Part shown: one piece after another, positions 47,787 through 57,157 of the stretch | How the letters are laid out: each line of letters begins with the position of its first letter | Numbering within the stretch: position 1 is the stretch's first letter | Assembly: GCF_900163715.1 (NCBI RefSeq) | Contig: NZ_FWFF01000012.1 | Coordinates: 1 to 64,000 of the forward strand | Length of the DNA stretch: 64,000 nucleotides | Direction: 5' to 3' | Origin: Brevibacterium yomogidense | GTDB taxonomy: Bacteria; Actinomycetota; Actinomycetes; Actinomycetales; Brevibacteriaceae | Program-made: the position numbers and the translations under genes | Notes under the pieces: generated by a model | Databases searched by the model: none | What the model was told of the DNA's origin: nothing | The model's input: the letters and a program-made list of their open reading frames with translations, nothing else

Positions 47787-50513
47787 TCAGCCGCGGATGA
47801 TGCCCTCGACGTTGTTGAGGTAGCCCTCCTGGCCGTGGGCATCGCGGACCTTGAAGAACGATCCGTGGTCCTCGAGCGCGAGGAACCATTCGTTCGGCGT
47901 GACCGTGAAGACCTCCTGCCCGGTGACGGGATCGACCGCTGGGCGGGGCTCCGTCACTGCGAACCAGAACATCTGCGACACGACCGGCTTGAACGCCTGG
48001 GTCGGCTCTCCCTGCGTCGCATCGTAGGTGGACGCTGCGGCCGCGTCCTCGGCGGGCGCGTCGCTGTCGCCGCCCATGCGGAACCACTGGGTCGGCTCGT
48101 TCTCCGAACCGCCCTGCTCGTCCCCGCGGATGTGTCCGCCTGCAGGAGCGTCCGCCTGGGCAGACCCTCCCCGGTAGTCGCTGTCCGCTGGTGCGGCCTC
48201 GACCGGAATCGCGGTCTCCTCTGCTGCGGCGGCGTCCGCCGCATCGGGTTCGTGGAGTCCCGCGCCGTCGGCCTCGTGCGTGTCGTTCCCGTGTGCCAGT
48301 GCCGCGCCGCCGGCCACAGCGGCGCCGCCCACGGCCGTGCCACCGGCAGCAGCACCGAACATGGAACCGGAGCGCTCCTGCTCGTCAACTGGTGCGGTGG
48401 TACCCGCACCGGCTGACGGATCGGTGTGCTCGGATGTCTGCGCCTCCGGTGCCCCGTAGTCGGGAGCAGGCGCCTCGGGTGCGACGACAGGCTGATCGTC
48501 GGCGGTGTCGGCAGGCTCGTCCGTCCATGCCGACTGCGATGCGACGAACGGGTGACCCGCCTCAGCGGTCGCGTCCTGGTCTGCCGGAGCGAACTCCGAG
48601 CCGGGTGCTGCGTTGTCGGCAGGTGCTCCGTCGAAGGCAGGTGCTGCGTCCTCAGTCGATGCTGCGTCCTCAGCGGAGACCGCATCGTCAGCGTGCACAG
48701 GTCCGTCCGCATGCACGGGCTCGCCGGTGACGAGGGTGTCGTCAGCCTGCAGCGTGTCCTCGGCCGGTGCCCCTTCGGGCGCTGTCCAGGACTCGTCTGC
48801 GGGGGCGGCGTGCTCAGCGTTCAGAGCATCCGCATGAGCGTCCTGTTCACCGGGGGCCGTCTCCGACTGCGGAGTGGGCTCGGGCTCACCGAACGCTCCT
48901 GCACCGAAGGCTCCGGCGGCGAATGCCTGCGTCGGCTCGGACTGGGCGAATGAGGGCGATGCTGCGCTCTCCGCACCCAGATAGGCCTGCCCGTCGGCTG
49001 TGCTCTGATCGGCTTCTGAGCTCTGGCCGTGAGCGTCGAACTGTCCGTCAGCGGCTGTCGGCTCCGCAGCGGAATGACCACCGAGAGCGTCAGCCTGTGC
49101 TGCGCCCTGCTCGGTGCCCGGAGCCGCCTGGCTCTGGAAGTCCTGAGCCTGGCTCTGCGAGCCGTACGCCTGGTCCTGCGCGCCATAGGGCTGACCCTGC
49201 GAACCATATGCCTGGCCCTGCGAGCCGTACTGCTGGGCGGCGGGATCGAACGGAACTGCGCCGCTGTACGGCTGCCCCTGCGACCCGTAGGCCTGCCCCT
49301 GCGAGCCATACGCCTGACCCTGCGAGCCAAAGGCCTGATGCTGTGAGCCGGCAGCTCCGTACATGGCGGCACCGCCTGCGGCTGCACCGCCGAGCGCGGC
49401 TCCACCGGCGTATCCCATCCCTCCGTGAGGCTGAGAACCGTCCGGGCGCGAACCGTGAGGCTGTGATCCGTACTGCTGCGCTCCGAACTGCTGTGACCCG
49501 TACTGCTGCGGGGCGGCACCCGACGCTGCACGCGCCTTGGGGTGCGTCTGCGACTCCGGCAGCGTCGTGAACTCGACAGCGAGGAACGGCAGGAACGTGA
49601 AGACGCCGAAGAAGAAGGCGATGAGCGCGGCGATGAACACCAGCCATGCGCCCACGTGCAGCATCGGCGCACTGGTGAACACATTGATGATGTTCGCGGC
49701 GAAGGCCACGGAGGCGAGGACCGACGTCACCTGCGCGATGCTCAGCGAGCCGAGCCGTGCGGGGAACCCGGAGACGGTCTTGTGGAGGAGTGTGAGCACA
49801 CCCGCGACGATGAGCGGCAGGATTCCGAGGAACACCATGCCCATGCCCCAGAACGACCAGGAGAAGACGCTGGACTCCAGGTAGCTCATGCTGAAGGCAC
49901 CGAAGCGGAAGAACGGCGTCACCATGCCGATGAAGGAGAGCAGAGCGGCGACCAGGAGCATGAGGTCGCGCAGGCTGAGCGGTCCCAGCAGGCTCCCCGG
50001 CCGTGCCGTGGAGCCTGTACCACCGTGCGCATTCTGCATCTGGACGCCCTGTGGTGCGGAACCATAGGCCGCTGGACCGGAGCCGTACGCACCCGGCATC
50101 GATCCATGCTGCTGCGCATAGGGGTCGTACCCCGCACCTGACTGCATCGGCTGACCCTGCATCGGCTGCCCCTGCGCGAACTGCTGCCCCTGCGGAGTCG
50201 ACTGACCCTGAGCAGGCTGGCCCGCAGCGAACTGCTGGCCCTGCGAGCCGTAGGCCTGCTCGGAGGCACCGTAGGGCGCCTGGCCGTACTGCTGCTGCCC
50301 GTGCTGGCCCTGCCCGTACTGCGCCTGACCATACGGCTGCTGTCCATACTGCGCCTGGCCGTACTGGTCCTGCCCATACTGCTGCTGGCCGTACTGCTGC
50401 TGTGCACCGTAGGCGGGGGCTCCGGCGGAGCCGTACTGCGCGGCAGGATCCGCGCCGGGCTGGCCCCATTCCTGGTGGCCCGAGCCCTGCGGGGGCTGAT
50501 AGGGCGTGCTCAT
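47787..50513 (-). CDS. Large Gln/Tyr/Gly-rich membrane protein with prion-like arms
   Basis: About 908 aa. Residues 20-150 are dominated by YGQ, QQYGQ and QGQ units. Residues ~170-330 hold about four membrane helices ([79 protein letters not shown]). Then come more AYGSQGQ repeats (~360-480), a long acidic Ala/Asp/Glu region, and a conserved-looking C-terminal ~60 residues ([30 protein letters not shown]), perhaps a small beta domain. The 4-helix plus YGQ layout resembles the DUF5336/34-kDa antigen family of mycobacteria, but this protein is about three times longer. AAGGAGACGAG precedes ATG 50513. Confidence 0.75.
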   Translation of the reverse strand: MSTPYQPPQGSGHQEWGQPGADPAAQYGSAGAPAYGAQQQYGQQQYGQDQYGQAQYGQQPYGQAQYGQGQHGQQQYGQAPYGASEQAYGSQGQQFAAGQPAQGQSTPQGQQFAQGQPMQGQPMQSGAGYDPYAQQHGSMPGAYGSGPAAYGSAPQGVQMQNAHGGTGSTARPGSLLGPLSLRDLMLLVAALLSFIGMVTPFFRFGAFSMSYLESSVFSWSFWGMGMVFLGILPLIVAGVLTLLHKTVSGFPARLGSLSIAQVTSVLASVAFAANIINVFTSAPMLHVGAWLVFIAALIAFFFGVFTFLPFLAVEFTTLPESQTHPKARAASGAAPQQYGSQQFGAQQYGSQPHGSRPDGSQPHGGMGYAGGAALGGAAAGGAAMYGAAGSQHQAFGSQGQAYGSQGQAYGSQGQPYSGAVPFDPAAQQYGSQGQAYGSQGQPYGAQDQAYGSQSQAQDFQSQAAPGTEQGAAQADALGGHSAAEPTAADGQFDAHGQSSEADQSTADGQAYLGAESAASPSFAQSEPTQAFAAGAFGAGAFGEPEPTPQSETAPGEQDAHADALNAEHAAPADESWTAPEGAPAEDTLQADDTLVTGEPVHADGPVHADDAVSAEDAASTEDAAPAFDGAPADNAAPGSEFAPADQDATAEAGHPFVASQSAWTDEPADTADDQPVVAPEAPAPDYGAPEAQTSEHTDPSAGAGTTAPVDEQERSGSMFGAAAGGTAVGGAAVAGGAALAHGNDTHEADGAGLHEPDAADAAAAEETAIPVEAAPADSDYRGGSAQADAPAGGHIRGDEQGGSENEPTQWFRMGGDSDAPAEDAAAASTYDATQGEPTQAFKPVVSQMFWFAVTEPRPAVDPVTGQEVFTVTPNEWFLALEDHGSFFKVRDAHGQEGYLNNVEGIIRG
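49135..49345 (-). repeat. 21-bp repeats encoding AYGSQGQ
   Basis: Repeated seven-codon units give QAYGSQG and close variants about eight times, with GGCCTGCCCCTGCGA-type cores on the plus strand. They are interrupted by one segment with SGAVPFDPA. The DNA is well conserved between copies, so recent duplication is likely. Confidence 0.85.
50270..50420 (-). repeat. YGQ-encoding repeats in the N-terminal arm
   Basis: About twelve copies of TACTG(C/G)-rich short units encode QYGQ/AQYGQ. Spacing is 12, 15 or 18 bp in places, so the copies are in frame but not uniform. Confidence 0.8.
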
Positions 50514-50530
50514 CTCGTCTCCTTCCGAAC

Positions 50531-50549
50531 TCCGTGCGGACAGCACGGA
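50531..50549. promoter_or_regulatory. Inverted repeat in the gap between the Gln-rich gene and acs
   Basis: TCCGTGC (50531-50537) and GCACGGA (50543-50549) flank GGACA, 18 bp upstream of the start at 50513. It could be an operator or a 5'-leader hairpin. I searched the gap for a CRP-type TGTGA-N6-TCACA site and saw none. Confidence 0.35.
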
Positions 50550-50785
50550 ATCGGCACTGTCGTGTGCGCTTCCGTCCCCATCATTGCATTGCACCGCTGT
50601 CATGCCCCAAGCGCAGCGCGACGATCAGCCGGTTCCCAGCCGGAGGCCCCCACCACGCCCCGCGCAGGCAACCCCCACGCAACTTCGACCCTGCGGATCG
50701 GGCCGCGTGCGGTATAGGCTCGGATCCCGGAGTCAGCGATGACTACTCGCGGCTGACCATCGACGATGCTGGGAAGGACGAACAG

Positions 50786-52717
50786 ATGACTGATCACACG
50801 CATTCGACGACGTACGCGCCCCCGGAGGAGTTCGCCGCACAGGCGAACGTGACCGCCGCGGAATACGCGCGCGCCGACGAGGACCGCCTGGGGTTCTGGG
50901 CGGACAAGGCCCGATCGCTCCTCGACTGGGAGACCGATTTCACGGAGACCCTCGACTGGACGAACCCGCCGTTCGCCCGCTGGTTCTCCGACGGCCGTCT
51001 CAACGTCGCCGCCAACTGCCTGGACCGCCATGTGGAGGCAGGGAACGGTGACCGCGTCGCCATCCACTTCGAGGGCGAGCCCGGCGACACCCGCAGCATC
51101 ACCTACGCGGAGCTCACGACCGAGGTGAAGAAGGCGGCCAACGCGCTGACCTCGCTGGGTGTCACGCAGGGCGACCGCGTCGCGATCTACATGCCCATGA
51201 TCCCGGAGACCGTCATCGCGATGCTGGCCTGCGCCCGTCTGGGCGCCCCGCATTCCGTGGTGTTCGGCGGATTCTCCTCCGATGCGCTCCACTCCCGCAT
51301 CCTCGACGCCGAGGCCCGGGTCGTCATCACGGCCGACGGCGGCTTCCGGCGCGGCAAGCCCTCAAGCCTCAAGCCGGCCGTCGACGCAGCGATCGAGAAG
51401 GGCGGCACCCCCGTCGAGCACGTGGTCGTCGTTGAGCGCACGGGCGAGGACGTCGACTGGTTCGACGACCGCGACGTCGCGTGGTCGGACCTCGTGGGCA
51501 AGCAGTCGGAGGAGCACACGGCAGAGGCGTTCGAGGCGGAGAACCCCCTCTACGTCCTCTACACATCCGGCACCACGGGCAAGCCCAAGGGGATCCTCCA
51601 CACCTCCGGCGGCTATCTCACACAGGCCACGTACTCCGTCTTCGCGACGTTCGACCTCAAGCCGGAGACGGACGTCTTCTGGTGCACGGCGGACGTCGGC
51701 TGGGTCACCGGCCACACCTTCATCGTCTACGGACCGCTGTCCGCCGGCGCGACCCAGGTGATCTACGAGGGCACCCCCGACACGCCGGACAAGGGCCGCT
51801 GGTGGGACGTCGTCCAGAAGTACGGCGTGACGATCCTCTACACCGCGCCCACGGCGATCCGCACCTGCATGAAGTGGGGCGACGAGATCCCCGGCCAGTA
51901 CGACCTCTCCTCCCTGCGCCTGCTGGGAAGCGTGGGCGAGCCCATCAACCCCGAGGCGTGGTCCTGGTACCGCAGTGTGATCGGCGGGGATCGCTGCCCC
52001 GTCGTCGACACGTGGTGGCAGACGGAGACCGGGGCGCACATGATCGCACCCATGCCGGGCGCGATGGAGACGAAGCCGGGCTCCTCGCAGCGACCGCTGC
52101 CGGGGATCTCCGTCAGGGTCGTCGACGACGAGGGCAATGAGCTGAAGAACGGCGAACCGGGACTCCTGGTAATCGACGAGCCGTGGCCCGCGATGCTGCG
52201 CGGCGTCTACGGCGATCCCGAACGCTTCAAGGACACCTACTGGTCCCGCTTCGACGGCATCTACTTCGCCGGTGACGGCGCGAAGTACGACGAGGACGGG
52301 GACATCTGGTTCCTGGGCCGCGTCGACGACGTCATGAACGTGTCCGGGCACCGGCTGTCGACCACGGAGATCGAATCGTCACTCGTCGCCCACGACATCG
52401 TCGCCGAGGCCGCCGTCGTCGGCGCTGAGGACGAGACGTCCGGACAGGCCGTCGTCGCCTTCGCGATCCTGCGCGGCGGCATCGAGCGGACGGACGACAT
52501 GGAGGAGAGGCTGCGGGCCCACGTCGCCTCGGACATCGGACCGATCGCCAAGCCCAAGCGCGTCCACATCGTCGATGAGCTGCCCAAGACGCGGTCCGGC
52601 AAGATCGTCCGCCGGCTGCTCAAGGGACTGGCGGAGGACAAGGGTGTGGGCGACGCGTCCACGCTCGCGGACGCCTCCGTCATGGACGTCATCTCGAAGC
52701 AGGTGCAGGGGTCCTGA
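50786..52717 (+). CDS. acs: Acetyl-coenzyme A synthetase
   Basis: 643 aa. AMP-binding motif [11 protein letters not shown] (~258), [34 protein letters not shown] and the C-terminal [14 protein letters not shown] (Lys near 604, the acetylation site that controls the enzyme). It activates acetate to acetyl-CoA using ATP. AAGGACGA precedes ATG 50786; a TATAGGCT sequence near 50713-50720 may be its -10. In Mtb acs (Rv3667) has the same place. Confidence 0.97.
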   Translation: MTDHTHSTTYAPPEEFAAQANVTAAEYARADEDRLGFWADKARSLLDWETDFTETLDWTNPPFARWFSDGRLNVAANCLDRHVEAGNGDRVAIHFEGEPGDTRSITYAELTTEVKKAANALTSLGVTQGDRVAIYMPMIPETVIAMLACARLGAPHSVVFGGFSSDALHSRILDAEARVVITADGGFRRGKPSSLKPAVDAAIEKGGTPVEHVVVVERTGEDVDWFDDRDVAWSDLVGKQSEEHTAEAFEAENPLYVLYTSGTTGKPKGILHTSGGYLTQATYSVFATFDLKPETDVFWCTADVGWVTGHTFIVYGPLSAGATQVIYEGTPDTPDKGRWWDVVQKYGVTILYTAPTAIRTCMKWGDEIPGQYDLSSLRLLGSVGEPINPEAWSWYRSVIGGDRCPVVDTWWQTETGAHMIAPMPGAMETKPGSSQRPLPGISVRVVDDEGNELKNGEPGLLVIDEPWPAMLRGVYGDPERFKDTYWSRFDGIYFAGDGAKYDEDGDIWFLGRVDDVMNVSGHRLSTTEIESSLVAHDIVAEAAVVGAEDETSGQAVVAFAILRGGIERTDDMEERLRAHVASDIGPIAKPKRVHIVDELPKTRSGKIVRRLLKGLAEDKGVGDASTLADASVMDVISKQVQGS

Positions 52718-52747
52718 AGCAGCCCCGAAGCACCCGCTGGAGCCCTC

Positions 52748-52792
52748 TGCTGAGGTGCCTGCCGGGCGCGTCGTGGTCAGGCACGCTCAGCA
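52748..52792 (+). terminator. Terminator after acs
   Basis: TGCTGAGGTGCCTG (52748-52761) pairs with CAGGCACGCTCAGCA (52778-52792), with small bulges and a 16-base loop. Confidence 0.7.
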
Positions 52793-52797
52793 GGCAT

Positions 52798-52803
52798 TAA
52801 AGT
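52798..52803 (+). promoter_or_regulatory. -10 element TAAAGT of the holin-superfamily gene
   Basis: TAAAGT lies right after the acs terminator and 48 nt before the next start, giving a normal leader with a ribosome site. Confidence 0.45.
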
Positions 52804-52851
52804 GGGGATCAGCTGCACGCCCTCGACAGCCGCGAACACTGAAGGAGCCTC

Positions 52852-53259
52852 ATGTCGGAACGGTCCATCTCCAAGCTGGTCAAGGACATCGGCGCAGATG
52901 CGCAGGCCCTTGCTCAGGAGGAAGCTGCGCTCGCGAAGTCCGAAGCCCTTGATGGTGCGAAGAACCTCGGCATCGGGGCGGGTCTGGCGATCGGCGCCCT
53001 CTTCCTCCTCTTCCTGTCGTCGTTCATGGCGATGTTCACCGTCGCGTCGGCCCTCCACGAAGGACTGGGCTGGGCGTGGTGGCTGAGCTTCCTCGTCGTC
53101 TTCGGCGCACTGGTGCTCATCGCCCTCATCCTCGTCGCGGTGGCCCTGCCCCTGTTCAAGAAGGGCAATCCGACACCCGCCAGCGCGATCGCGTCGGGCA
53201 AGTCGGTCGTCACTGCGGTCAAGCGGGCGCTGTCGAACCCGGGCGGTCCACGCTACTGA
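52852..53259 (+). CDS. Phage holin superfamily/YqjE-like membrane protein
   Basis: 135 aa with two helices (GIGAGLAIGALFLLFLSSFMAMF and LSFLVVFGALVLIALILVAVALP) after an amphipathic helix (AQALAQEEAALAKSEALDGA). This is the actinobacterial Holin-X/DUF1469-type protein, not a phage lysis gene; Mtb has one at the same site (Rv3669). GAAGGAG precedes ATG 52852. Function unknown, probably envelope-related. Confidence 0.8.
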   Translation: MSERSISKLVKDIGADAQALAQEEAALAKSEALDGAKNLGIGAGLAIGALFLLFLSSFMAMFTVASALHEGLGWAWWLSFLVVFGALVLIALILVAVALPLFKKGNPTPASAIASGKSVVTAVKRALSNPGGPRY

Positions 53260-53283
53260 GCACAGCGACTGCACTGAGTGCAT

Positions 53284-53317
53284 GAGGGGCCCAGCAGGTC
53301 ATCCTGCTGAGCCCCTC
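53284..53317. terminator. Bidirectional terminator between holin-like and Nudix genes
   Basis: GAGGGGCCCAGCAGG (53284-53298) and CCTGCTGAGCCCCTC (53303-53317) form a 15-bp stem with one mismatch and a TCAT loop, between convergent stops. Confidence 0.88.
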
Positions 53318-53342
53318 TCCTGCGCTCAGACGTCCACTTCCC

Positions 53343-54065
53343 TCAGAAGTCCACGTGGATCGTCCGTTCGCGGTCCCATTCGCGCGCCCAGCCCAGCGTC
53401 TCGAGCGACCAGTCGAGCAGCCCCGCGGTGAAGCCCCACGGCCGCATGATGCCCAGGTCGAAGACGGGGGTGGAGAACGGCCGGTCCGCGGGGCTGAACG
53501 TCCCCCTGTTGCCCGGAGCGACGAGGTCCGCGATCGCGACACGTGCGACCAGCGCGGATTCCGCCTGGTCCACAGCAGCGACGGACGTCGGCTCCCGCCA
53601 CCAGCCCACGACGGGGGTGACGTCGAAGCGGCTCGGCGGCACGTAGAGCGGCTCGAGAGTCCCGACCACGTCGACGCCCGCGGGATCGAGCCCCGTCTCC
53701 TCCTCTGCCTCGCGCAGTGCGGTGAAGGCAGCCGATCCGTCGCCTGCGTCCCTGGCCCCGCCGGGGAACGCCGGCTGCCCTGCATGGTTGCGCAGCGTCG
53801 AGGCCCGCTGCAGGAGCACGATGTCGACATCGGAAACGCCGAGGTCGTCGAGGCGCTCGAGCTCATCCCGCCCGGCCGCGGTGCGCGGCTGCGTCCCGTG
53901 CCCGAACAGCATGAGGACGGATGCGTCCCGGACGTTCATCCCCTCGGGGGCTGCGGGGCGGCGCATCCAGGAGTGCGGGGCCTCGGCCTCGAGCAGACCC
54001 TCCAGCGCTTCTCTCAGGTCCGCCCTTCCGTCCGCCGTCCGCTCAACCGAACCCGTGCCGGTCAT
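53343..54065 (-). CDS. Nudix hydrolase, CoA pyrophosphatase type
   Basis: 240 aa. The Nudix box ends ALREAEEETGL, and directly upstream LLQRASTLRNHAGQPAFPGG is the second motif that marks CoA-cleaving Nudix enzymes (UPF0035 group). It would hydrolyse CoA and acyl-CoA to phosphopantetheine and 3',5'-ADP. Its start overlaps the nth stop (ATGA). Mtb Rv3672c is the positional homologue. Confidence 0.9.
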   Translation of the reverse strand: MTGTGSVERTADGRADLREALEGLLEAEAPHSWMRRPAAPEGMNVRDASVLMLFGHGTQPRTAAGRDELERLDDLGVSDVDIVLLQRASTLRNHAGQPAFPGGARDAGDGSAAFTALREAEEETGLDPAGVDVVGTLEPLYVPPSRFDVTPVVGWWREPTSVAAVDQAESALVARVAIADLVAPGNRGTFSPADRPFSTPVFDLGIMRPWGFTAGLLDWSLETLGWAREWDRERTIHVDF

Positions 54066-54955
54066 CGTGTGTCCTCTTCGTTCGTCCGTGCGTTCCCGCT
54101 CACTGAGCCGTCCGCCCTCGTCGGTGCATCAGTCCTCGCCGGCCCATCGGCCTTCGTCGAACCGTGAGCCCTCCCCGAGTCAACGCGCGATCCTCCGTCG
54201 GTCTTCCCTCCGGCCCCAGCATCCTCCGCCAGTTCGAACCGCAGGAGCTTCCGCGCCTTCCGCTCATCGAGCTCACCGGTGCCGAACGCGGGGCAGAGTG
54301 CACTGATCGGGCACGCTCCGCACGCAGGTGTCCGGGCGTGGCAGATGCGTCTGCCGTGCCAGATCACCCGGTGGGACAGCATCGTCCAGTCCTTGCGGGG
54401 GAAGAGCGCGGCGACGTCCTTCTCGATGCGGTCCGCAGTGTCCGAATCCGTCCACAGGAACCTCTGGGCCAGGCGGGCGAAGTGGGTGTCGATCGTGAGG
54501 CCGGGGACGTCGAACACATTGCCGAGCACCACGTTCGCCGTCTTCCTCCCGACGCCCGGCAGGGTCACGAGCTGCTCGAGGGAGTTCGGCACCTCGCCGC
54601 CGAACTCGTCGACGAGCGACTGGGCCAGTCCCACGATGCTGCGCGCCTTCGCGCGGTAGAAGCCCGTGGGCCTGATGATCTCCTCGACGTCCTCCCGCGT
54701 GGCTGCGGCCAGCGCACCGGCATCCGGGTACGCGGCGAACAGCGCCGGAGTCACGGAATTCACGCGGACGTCCGTGGTCTGCGCGGACAGCACCGTGGCG
54801 ACCAGCAGTTCGAACGCGTCGCGGTGGTCCAGCTCCGCATGCGCGGTCGGATAGGTGTCCGCAAGGATGCGGTGGATCTTCCTGGCTCGGCGTGTGCGCC
54901 CCAGCGGAGTCTCCTCGAGGAAGCGCCGCCTGCTCTTCTCAGCGACTGACAGCAC
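54062..54955 (-). CDS. nth: Endonuclease III (DNA glycosylase/AP lyase)
   Basis: 297 aa. Helix-hairpin-helix with catalytic Lys (LPGVGRKTANVVLGN, ~128), catalytic Asp in TIDTHFARLAQR, and the 4Fe-4S cluster C-x6-C-x2-C-x5-C (CHARTPACGACPISALC, ~205-222). It removes oxidised pyrimidines. After the cluster the protein has an extra ~60-residue tail of charged six-residue units, absent from E. coli Nth. GTG 54955 has TAGGAT exactly 6 nt upstream. Confidence 0.95.
   Translation of the reverse strand: MLSVAEKSRRRFLEETPLGRTRRARKIHRILADTYPTAHAELDHRDAFELLVATVLSAQTTDVRVNSVTPALFAAYPDAGALAAATREDVEEIIRPTGFYRAKARSIVGLAQSLVDEFGGEVPNSLEQLVTLPGVGRKTANVVLGNVFDVPGLTIDTHFARLAQRFLWTDSDTADRIEKDVAALFPRKDWTMLSHRVIWHGRRICHARTPACGACPISALCPAFGTGELDERKARKLLRFELAEDAGAGGKTDGGSRVDSGRAHGSTKADGPARTDAPTRADGSVSGNARTNEEDTR
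54074..54163 (-). repeat. 18-bp tandem repeats in the nth C-terminal tail
   Basis: Five 18-bp units encode GSTKAD, GPARTD, APTRAD, GSVSGN and ARTNEE up to the stop. The first three share an xxxR/KxD pattern, and the last two have decayed. Upstream the segment SRVDSGRAH looks like an older copy. Confidence 0.8.
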
Positions 54956-54961
54956 CGCACC

Positions 54962-54967
54962 ATCCTA
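54962..54967 (-). promoter_or_regulatory. -10 element TAGGAT of nth, leaderless start
   Basis: TAGGAT on the minus strand ends 6 nt before GTG 54955. The divergent crp promoter is about 80 bp away. Confidence 0.55.
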
Positions 54968-55047
54968 TCGGTGCCCTGTGCGGCCGTTCGCGGCGCTCAT
55001 ACCAGGATCAGCGGCGTGAACTGTGGGCAGGAGCACCGGCGTGAGGG

Positions 55048-55053
55048 TAGATT
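55048..55053 (+). promoter_or_regulatory. -10 element TAGATT of crp
   Basis: TAGATT lies 34 nt before GTG 55088, leaving a short leader with AGGAGG. This is a leadered gene, in contrast to its divergent neighbour. Confidence 0.5.
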
Positions 55054-55087
55054 GAGCCGCAGACGTGAACCGATCAGGAGGAACCAA

Positions 55088-55765
55088 GTGGACATCGAAG
55101 TCGTACGCAGGGCCGCGCTCTTCGCCGGGCTCGACGACGAAGCGACCAGTGCGCTGCTCAAATACATGAAGCCGCGCAGCGTCCGACGCGGGACTGTGCT
55201 CTTCCGCGAGGGCGATGCGGGCGATGAGCTGTACATCGTCGCGACCGGCAAGCTCAAGGTCGGACGCGAATCGTCCGACGGTCGTGAGAACCTCCTGTCG
55301 GTCGTCGGACCCAGCGAGATCATCGGCGAGCTGTCGCTGTTCGATCCGGGCCCGCGCTCCTCCAACGTGACCGCCGTGTCGCAGACGGAGCTGCTGAGCC
55401 TCCGTCACGAGGACCTCACCTCGTGGCTCGAGGAGCGCCCCAAGGCCGCCATGAACCTGCTGCGGGCTCTGGCGATCCGTCTGCGCCGCACGAACGACAC
55501 GGTGGGCGACCTGGTCTTCCAGGACGTCCCCGGCCGTGTCGCGAAGGCTCTGCTGGATCTTGCGGACCGCTTCGGCCAGCCCACGCAGGACGGCACCCAC
55601 GTCGCCCACGACCTCACGCAGGAGGAGTTGGCCCAGCTGGTCGGCGCGTCCCGCGAGACGGTCAACAAGGCCCTCGCCGACTTCGCGCAGCGCGGGTGGC
55701 TGCGCCTGGAGGCTCGCGCCGTCGTCCTCCTGGACGTCGATCGCCTGCGCCACCGCGCCGCCTGA
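55088..55765 (+). CDS. crp: Crp/Fnr-family cAMP-responsive regulator
   Basis: 225 aa. A cyclic-nucleotide-binding domain (IIGELSLFDPGPRSSNVTA contains the phosphate-binding cassette, GELSLF-PRSSN) precedes a winged-helix domain with TQEELAQLVGASRETVNKAL (~177). It matches Mtb Crp (Rv3676)/C. glutamicum GlxR, global regulators binding TGTGA-N6-TCACA. GTG 55088 has AGGAGG upstream. Confidence 0.95.
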   Translation: MDIEVVRRAALFAGLDDEATSALLKYMKPRSVRRGTVLFREGDAGDELYIVATGKLKVGRESSDGRENLLSVVGPSEIIGELSLFDPGPRSSNVTAVSQTELLSLRHEDLTSWLEERPKAAMNLLRALAIRLRRTNDTVGDLVFQDVPGRVAKALLDLADRFGQPTQDGTHVAHDLTQEELAQLVGASRETVNKALADFAQRGWLRLEARAVVLLDVDRLRHRAA

Positions 55766-55787
55766 CACCGCTGGCAGCGCCGGCACA

Positions 55788-55834
55788 GACGCCGAGGCCG
55801 TGGTCACCCTTCCGGTGACCACGGCCTCGGTGTC
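55788..55834. terminator. Bidirectional terminator between crp and the MBL gene
   Basis: A 21-bp stem with one mismatch (55788-55808 and 55814-55834; loop CTTCC). It contains GAGGCCGTGGTCACC and its complement, between convergent genes. Confidence 0.9.
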
Positions 55835-55872
55835 TGTCGCTGTGCTCATGCCTGCGCGTGAGACTGAGCGGC

Positions 55873-56679
55873 TCAGTCCGCCAGTGTGTCGATGTAGGCG
55901 AGCTGCGCGCGCACGATCTGCAGGGCCGCCGGCTTCACGGAGTCCGGGACGTCCGCGTAGACGACATCCGCGACCTCCTCCGCCGTCGTGCGACCGCTCG
56001 CGAGCACGTCCCGCACTTGGTTGATGCGCTCGAGGCGATGGGAGAGGTAGTGGGCAAGCAGGTCGCGCACGTCCTCCCGCTGCTCACCGTGGGCCGGGGC
56101 GATGGTCGCAGCGCCGCCAGCGGCCTCGAGCGCGGTCAATCGCTCCAGGCTGGCGAGGTAGTCGCCCAGCGACCCGTCCGGGAAGGACACCATCGTCGTG
56201 CCGCGGCCCAGCACCGTGTCCCCGGAGAACAGCCGGGAACCGTGCACGGCGGACACGGAGTCGTCGGTGTGCCCCGGGGTCGTGACGATGGAGAGCACAT
56301 CGGCATCGTGCGTCCCGAACGCGATGCGCTCACCGTCCACCAGCGGCGCGGTGCCGGAGGAGAATGTCGGATCGACCGCGTGGACGGGCACGCCGGGAGC
56401 CCACTCCCCCACCGTCTCCAGCAGGCCGGAGTGGTCCCCGTGGCGGTGGGTGAGCACGATGGCAGTGAGCTCCGCGGATCCCACGGTGCGCAGCAGTGCA
56501 TCGCGGTGCTCCACCAGCATCGGCCCGGGGTCCAGGAGGAGCGCGGACGCCCCGTCCTGGGACCTCAGGATGTAGCTGTTCGTCCCGTCGAGCGTCATGG
56601 GCGACGGGTTGTCCGCCAGCACCAGGTCGACGCCGTCGTCTGCGAGAGCACGCCGCAGATGGTCGTCCGTCACCGTCAT
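55873..56679 (-). CDS. MBL-fold metallohydrolase (LACTB2/Rv3677c type)
   Basis: 268 aa. Metal-binding THRHGDHSG (~75), TTPGHTDDS and FSGDTVLG, and PAHGEQ at the end, are the metallo-beta-lactamase motifs. The C-terminal winged-helix part (YLSHRLERINQVRDVLASG) matches the LACTB2/endoribonuclease-like group. The substrate is unknown. Its start overlaps the ridA stop. Confidence 0.87.
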   Translation of the reverse strand: MTVTDDHLRRALADDGVDLVLADNPSPMTLDGTNSYILRSQDGASALLLDPGPMLVEHRDALLRTVGSAELTAIVLTHRHGDHSGLLETVGEWAPGVPVHAVDPTFSSGTAPLVDGERIAFGTHDADVLSIVTTPGHTDDSVSAVHGSRLFSGDTVLGRGTTMVSFPDGSLGDYLASLERLTALEAAGGAATIAPAHGEQREDVRDLLAHYLSHRLERINQVRDVLASGRTTAEEVADVVYADVPDSVKPAALQIVRAQLAYIDTLAD

Positions 56680-57146
56680 CCTTCCGCGCGGACCTGCACG
56701 GTGAGCTCGAGTTCCACCGGCGTGCCCTTCGGCAGCGACGCGACGCCTACCGCGGAGCGGACATGCTGGCCGGCCTCGCCGAACAGTTCGCCCAGCAGTT
56801 CCGAGGCGCCGTTGACGACGCCCGGCTGACCGGTGAAGTCCGGAGTGGAATTCACGAAGCCGGTGACCTTGACGATGCGCTCGATGAGGTCGAGGTCGCC
56901 GATGACGGACTTGACCGCCGCCAGCGCGTTGAGTGCGCAGACGCCGGCCAGCTCGTAGGCCTCCTCCGGGGTCACGCTGCCGCCGACGGCACCGACCGTC
57001 GGCAGGGCTCCGTCGACGAACGGGAGCTGACCCGAGGTGAGGACCTGGTCGCCCACGCGCAGTGCCGGGACATAGGCACCGGCGGGTGCGGCGACGGGCG
57101 GAAGCTCGAGACCGCGCTCAGCGAGGTCGGATTCGATGCGGCTCAT
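56676..57146 (-). CDS. RidA-family protein
   Basis: 156 aa, YjgF/YER057c/UK114 fold. TSGQLPFVDG and the conserved Arg in RSAVGVASLPKGTPVELE mark the group; the latter Arg binds enamine/imine substrates in RidA deaminases. It lies upstream of the MBL gene with overlapping stop/start, as in Mtb Rv3678c-Rv3677c. A detoxifying role is likely. Confidence 0.88.
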   Translation of the reverse strand: MSRIESDLAERGLELPPVAAPAGAYVPALRVGDQVLTSGQLPFVDGALPTVGAVGGSVTPEEAYELAGVCALNALAAVKSVIGDLDLIERIVKVTGFVNSTPDFTGQPGVVNGASELLGELFGEAGQHVRSAVGVASLPKGTPVELELTVQVRAEG

Positions 57147-57157
57147 GAGGAATCCCT

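Noticed and set aside
49135..50420. Repeat-rich region as a possible CRISPR array
   Set aside because: Repeats are short, in frame and encode YGQ-type peptides; there are no unique equal-length spacers and no cas genes.
50514..50785. CRP binding site upstream of acs
   Set aside because: I looked for TGTGA-N6-TCACA or close forms in the gap and found none.
52852..53259. Holin-like gene as a sign of prophage
   Set aside because: The actinobacterial Holin-X type is a conserved chromosomal protein at this locus; no other phage genes are present.
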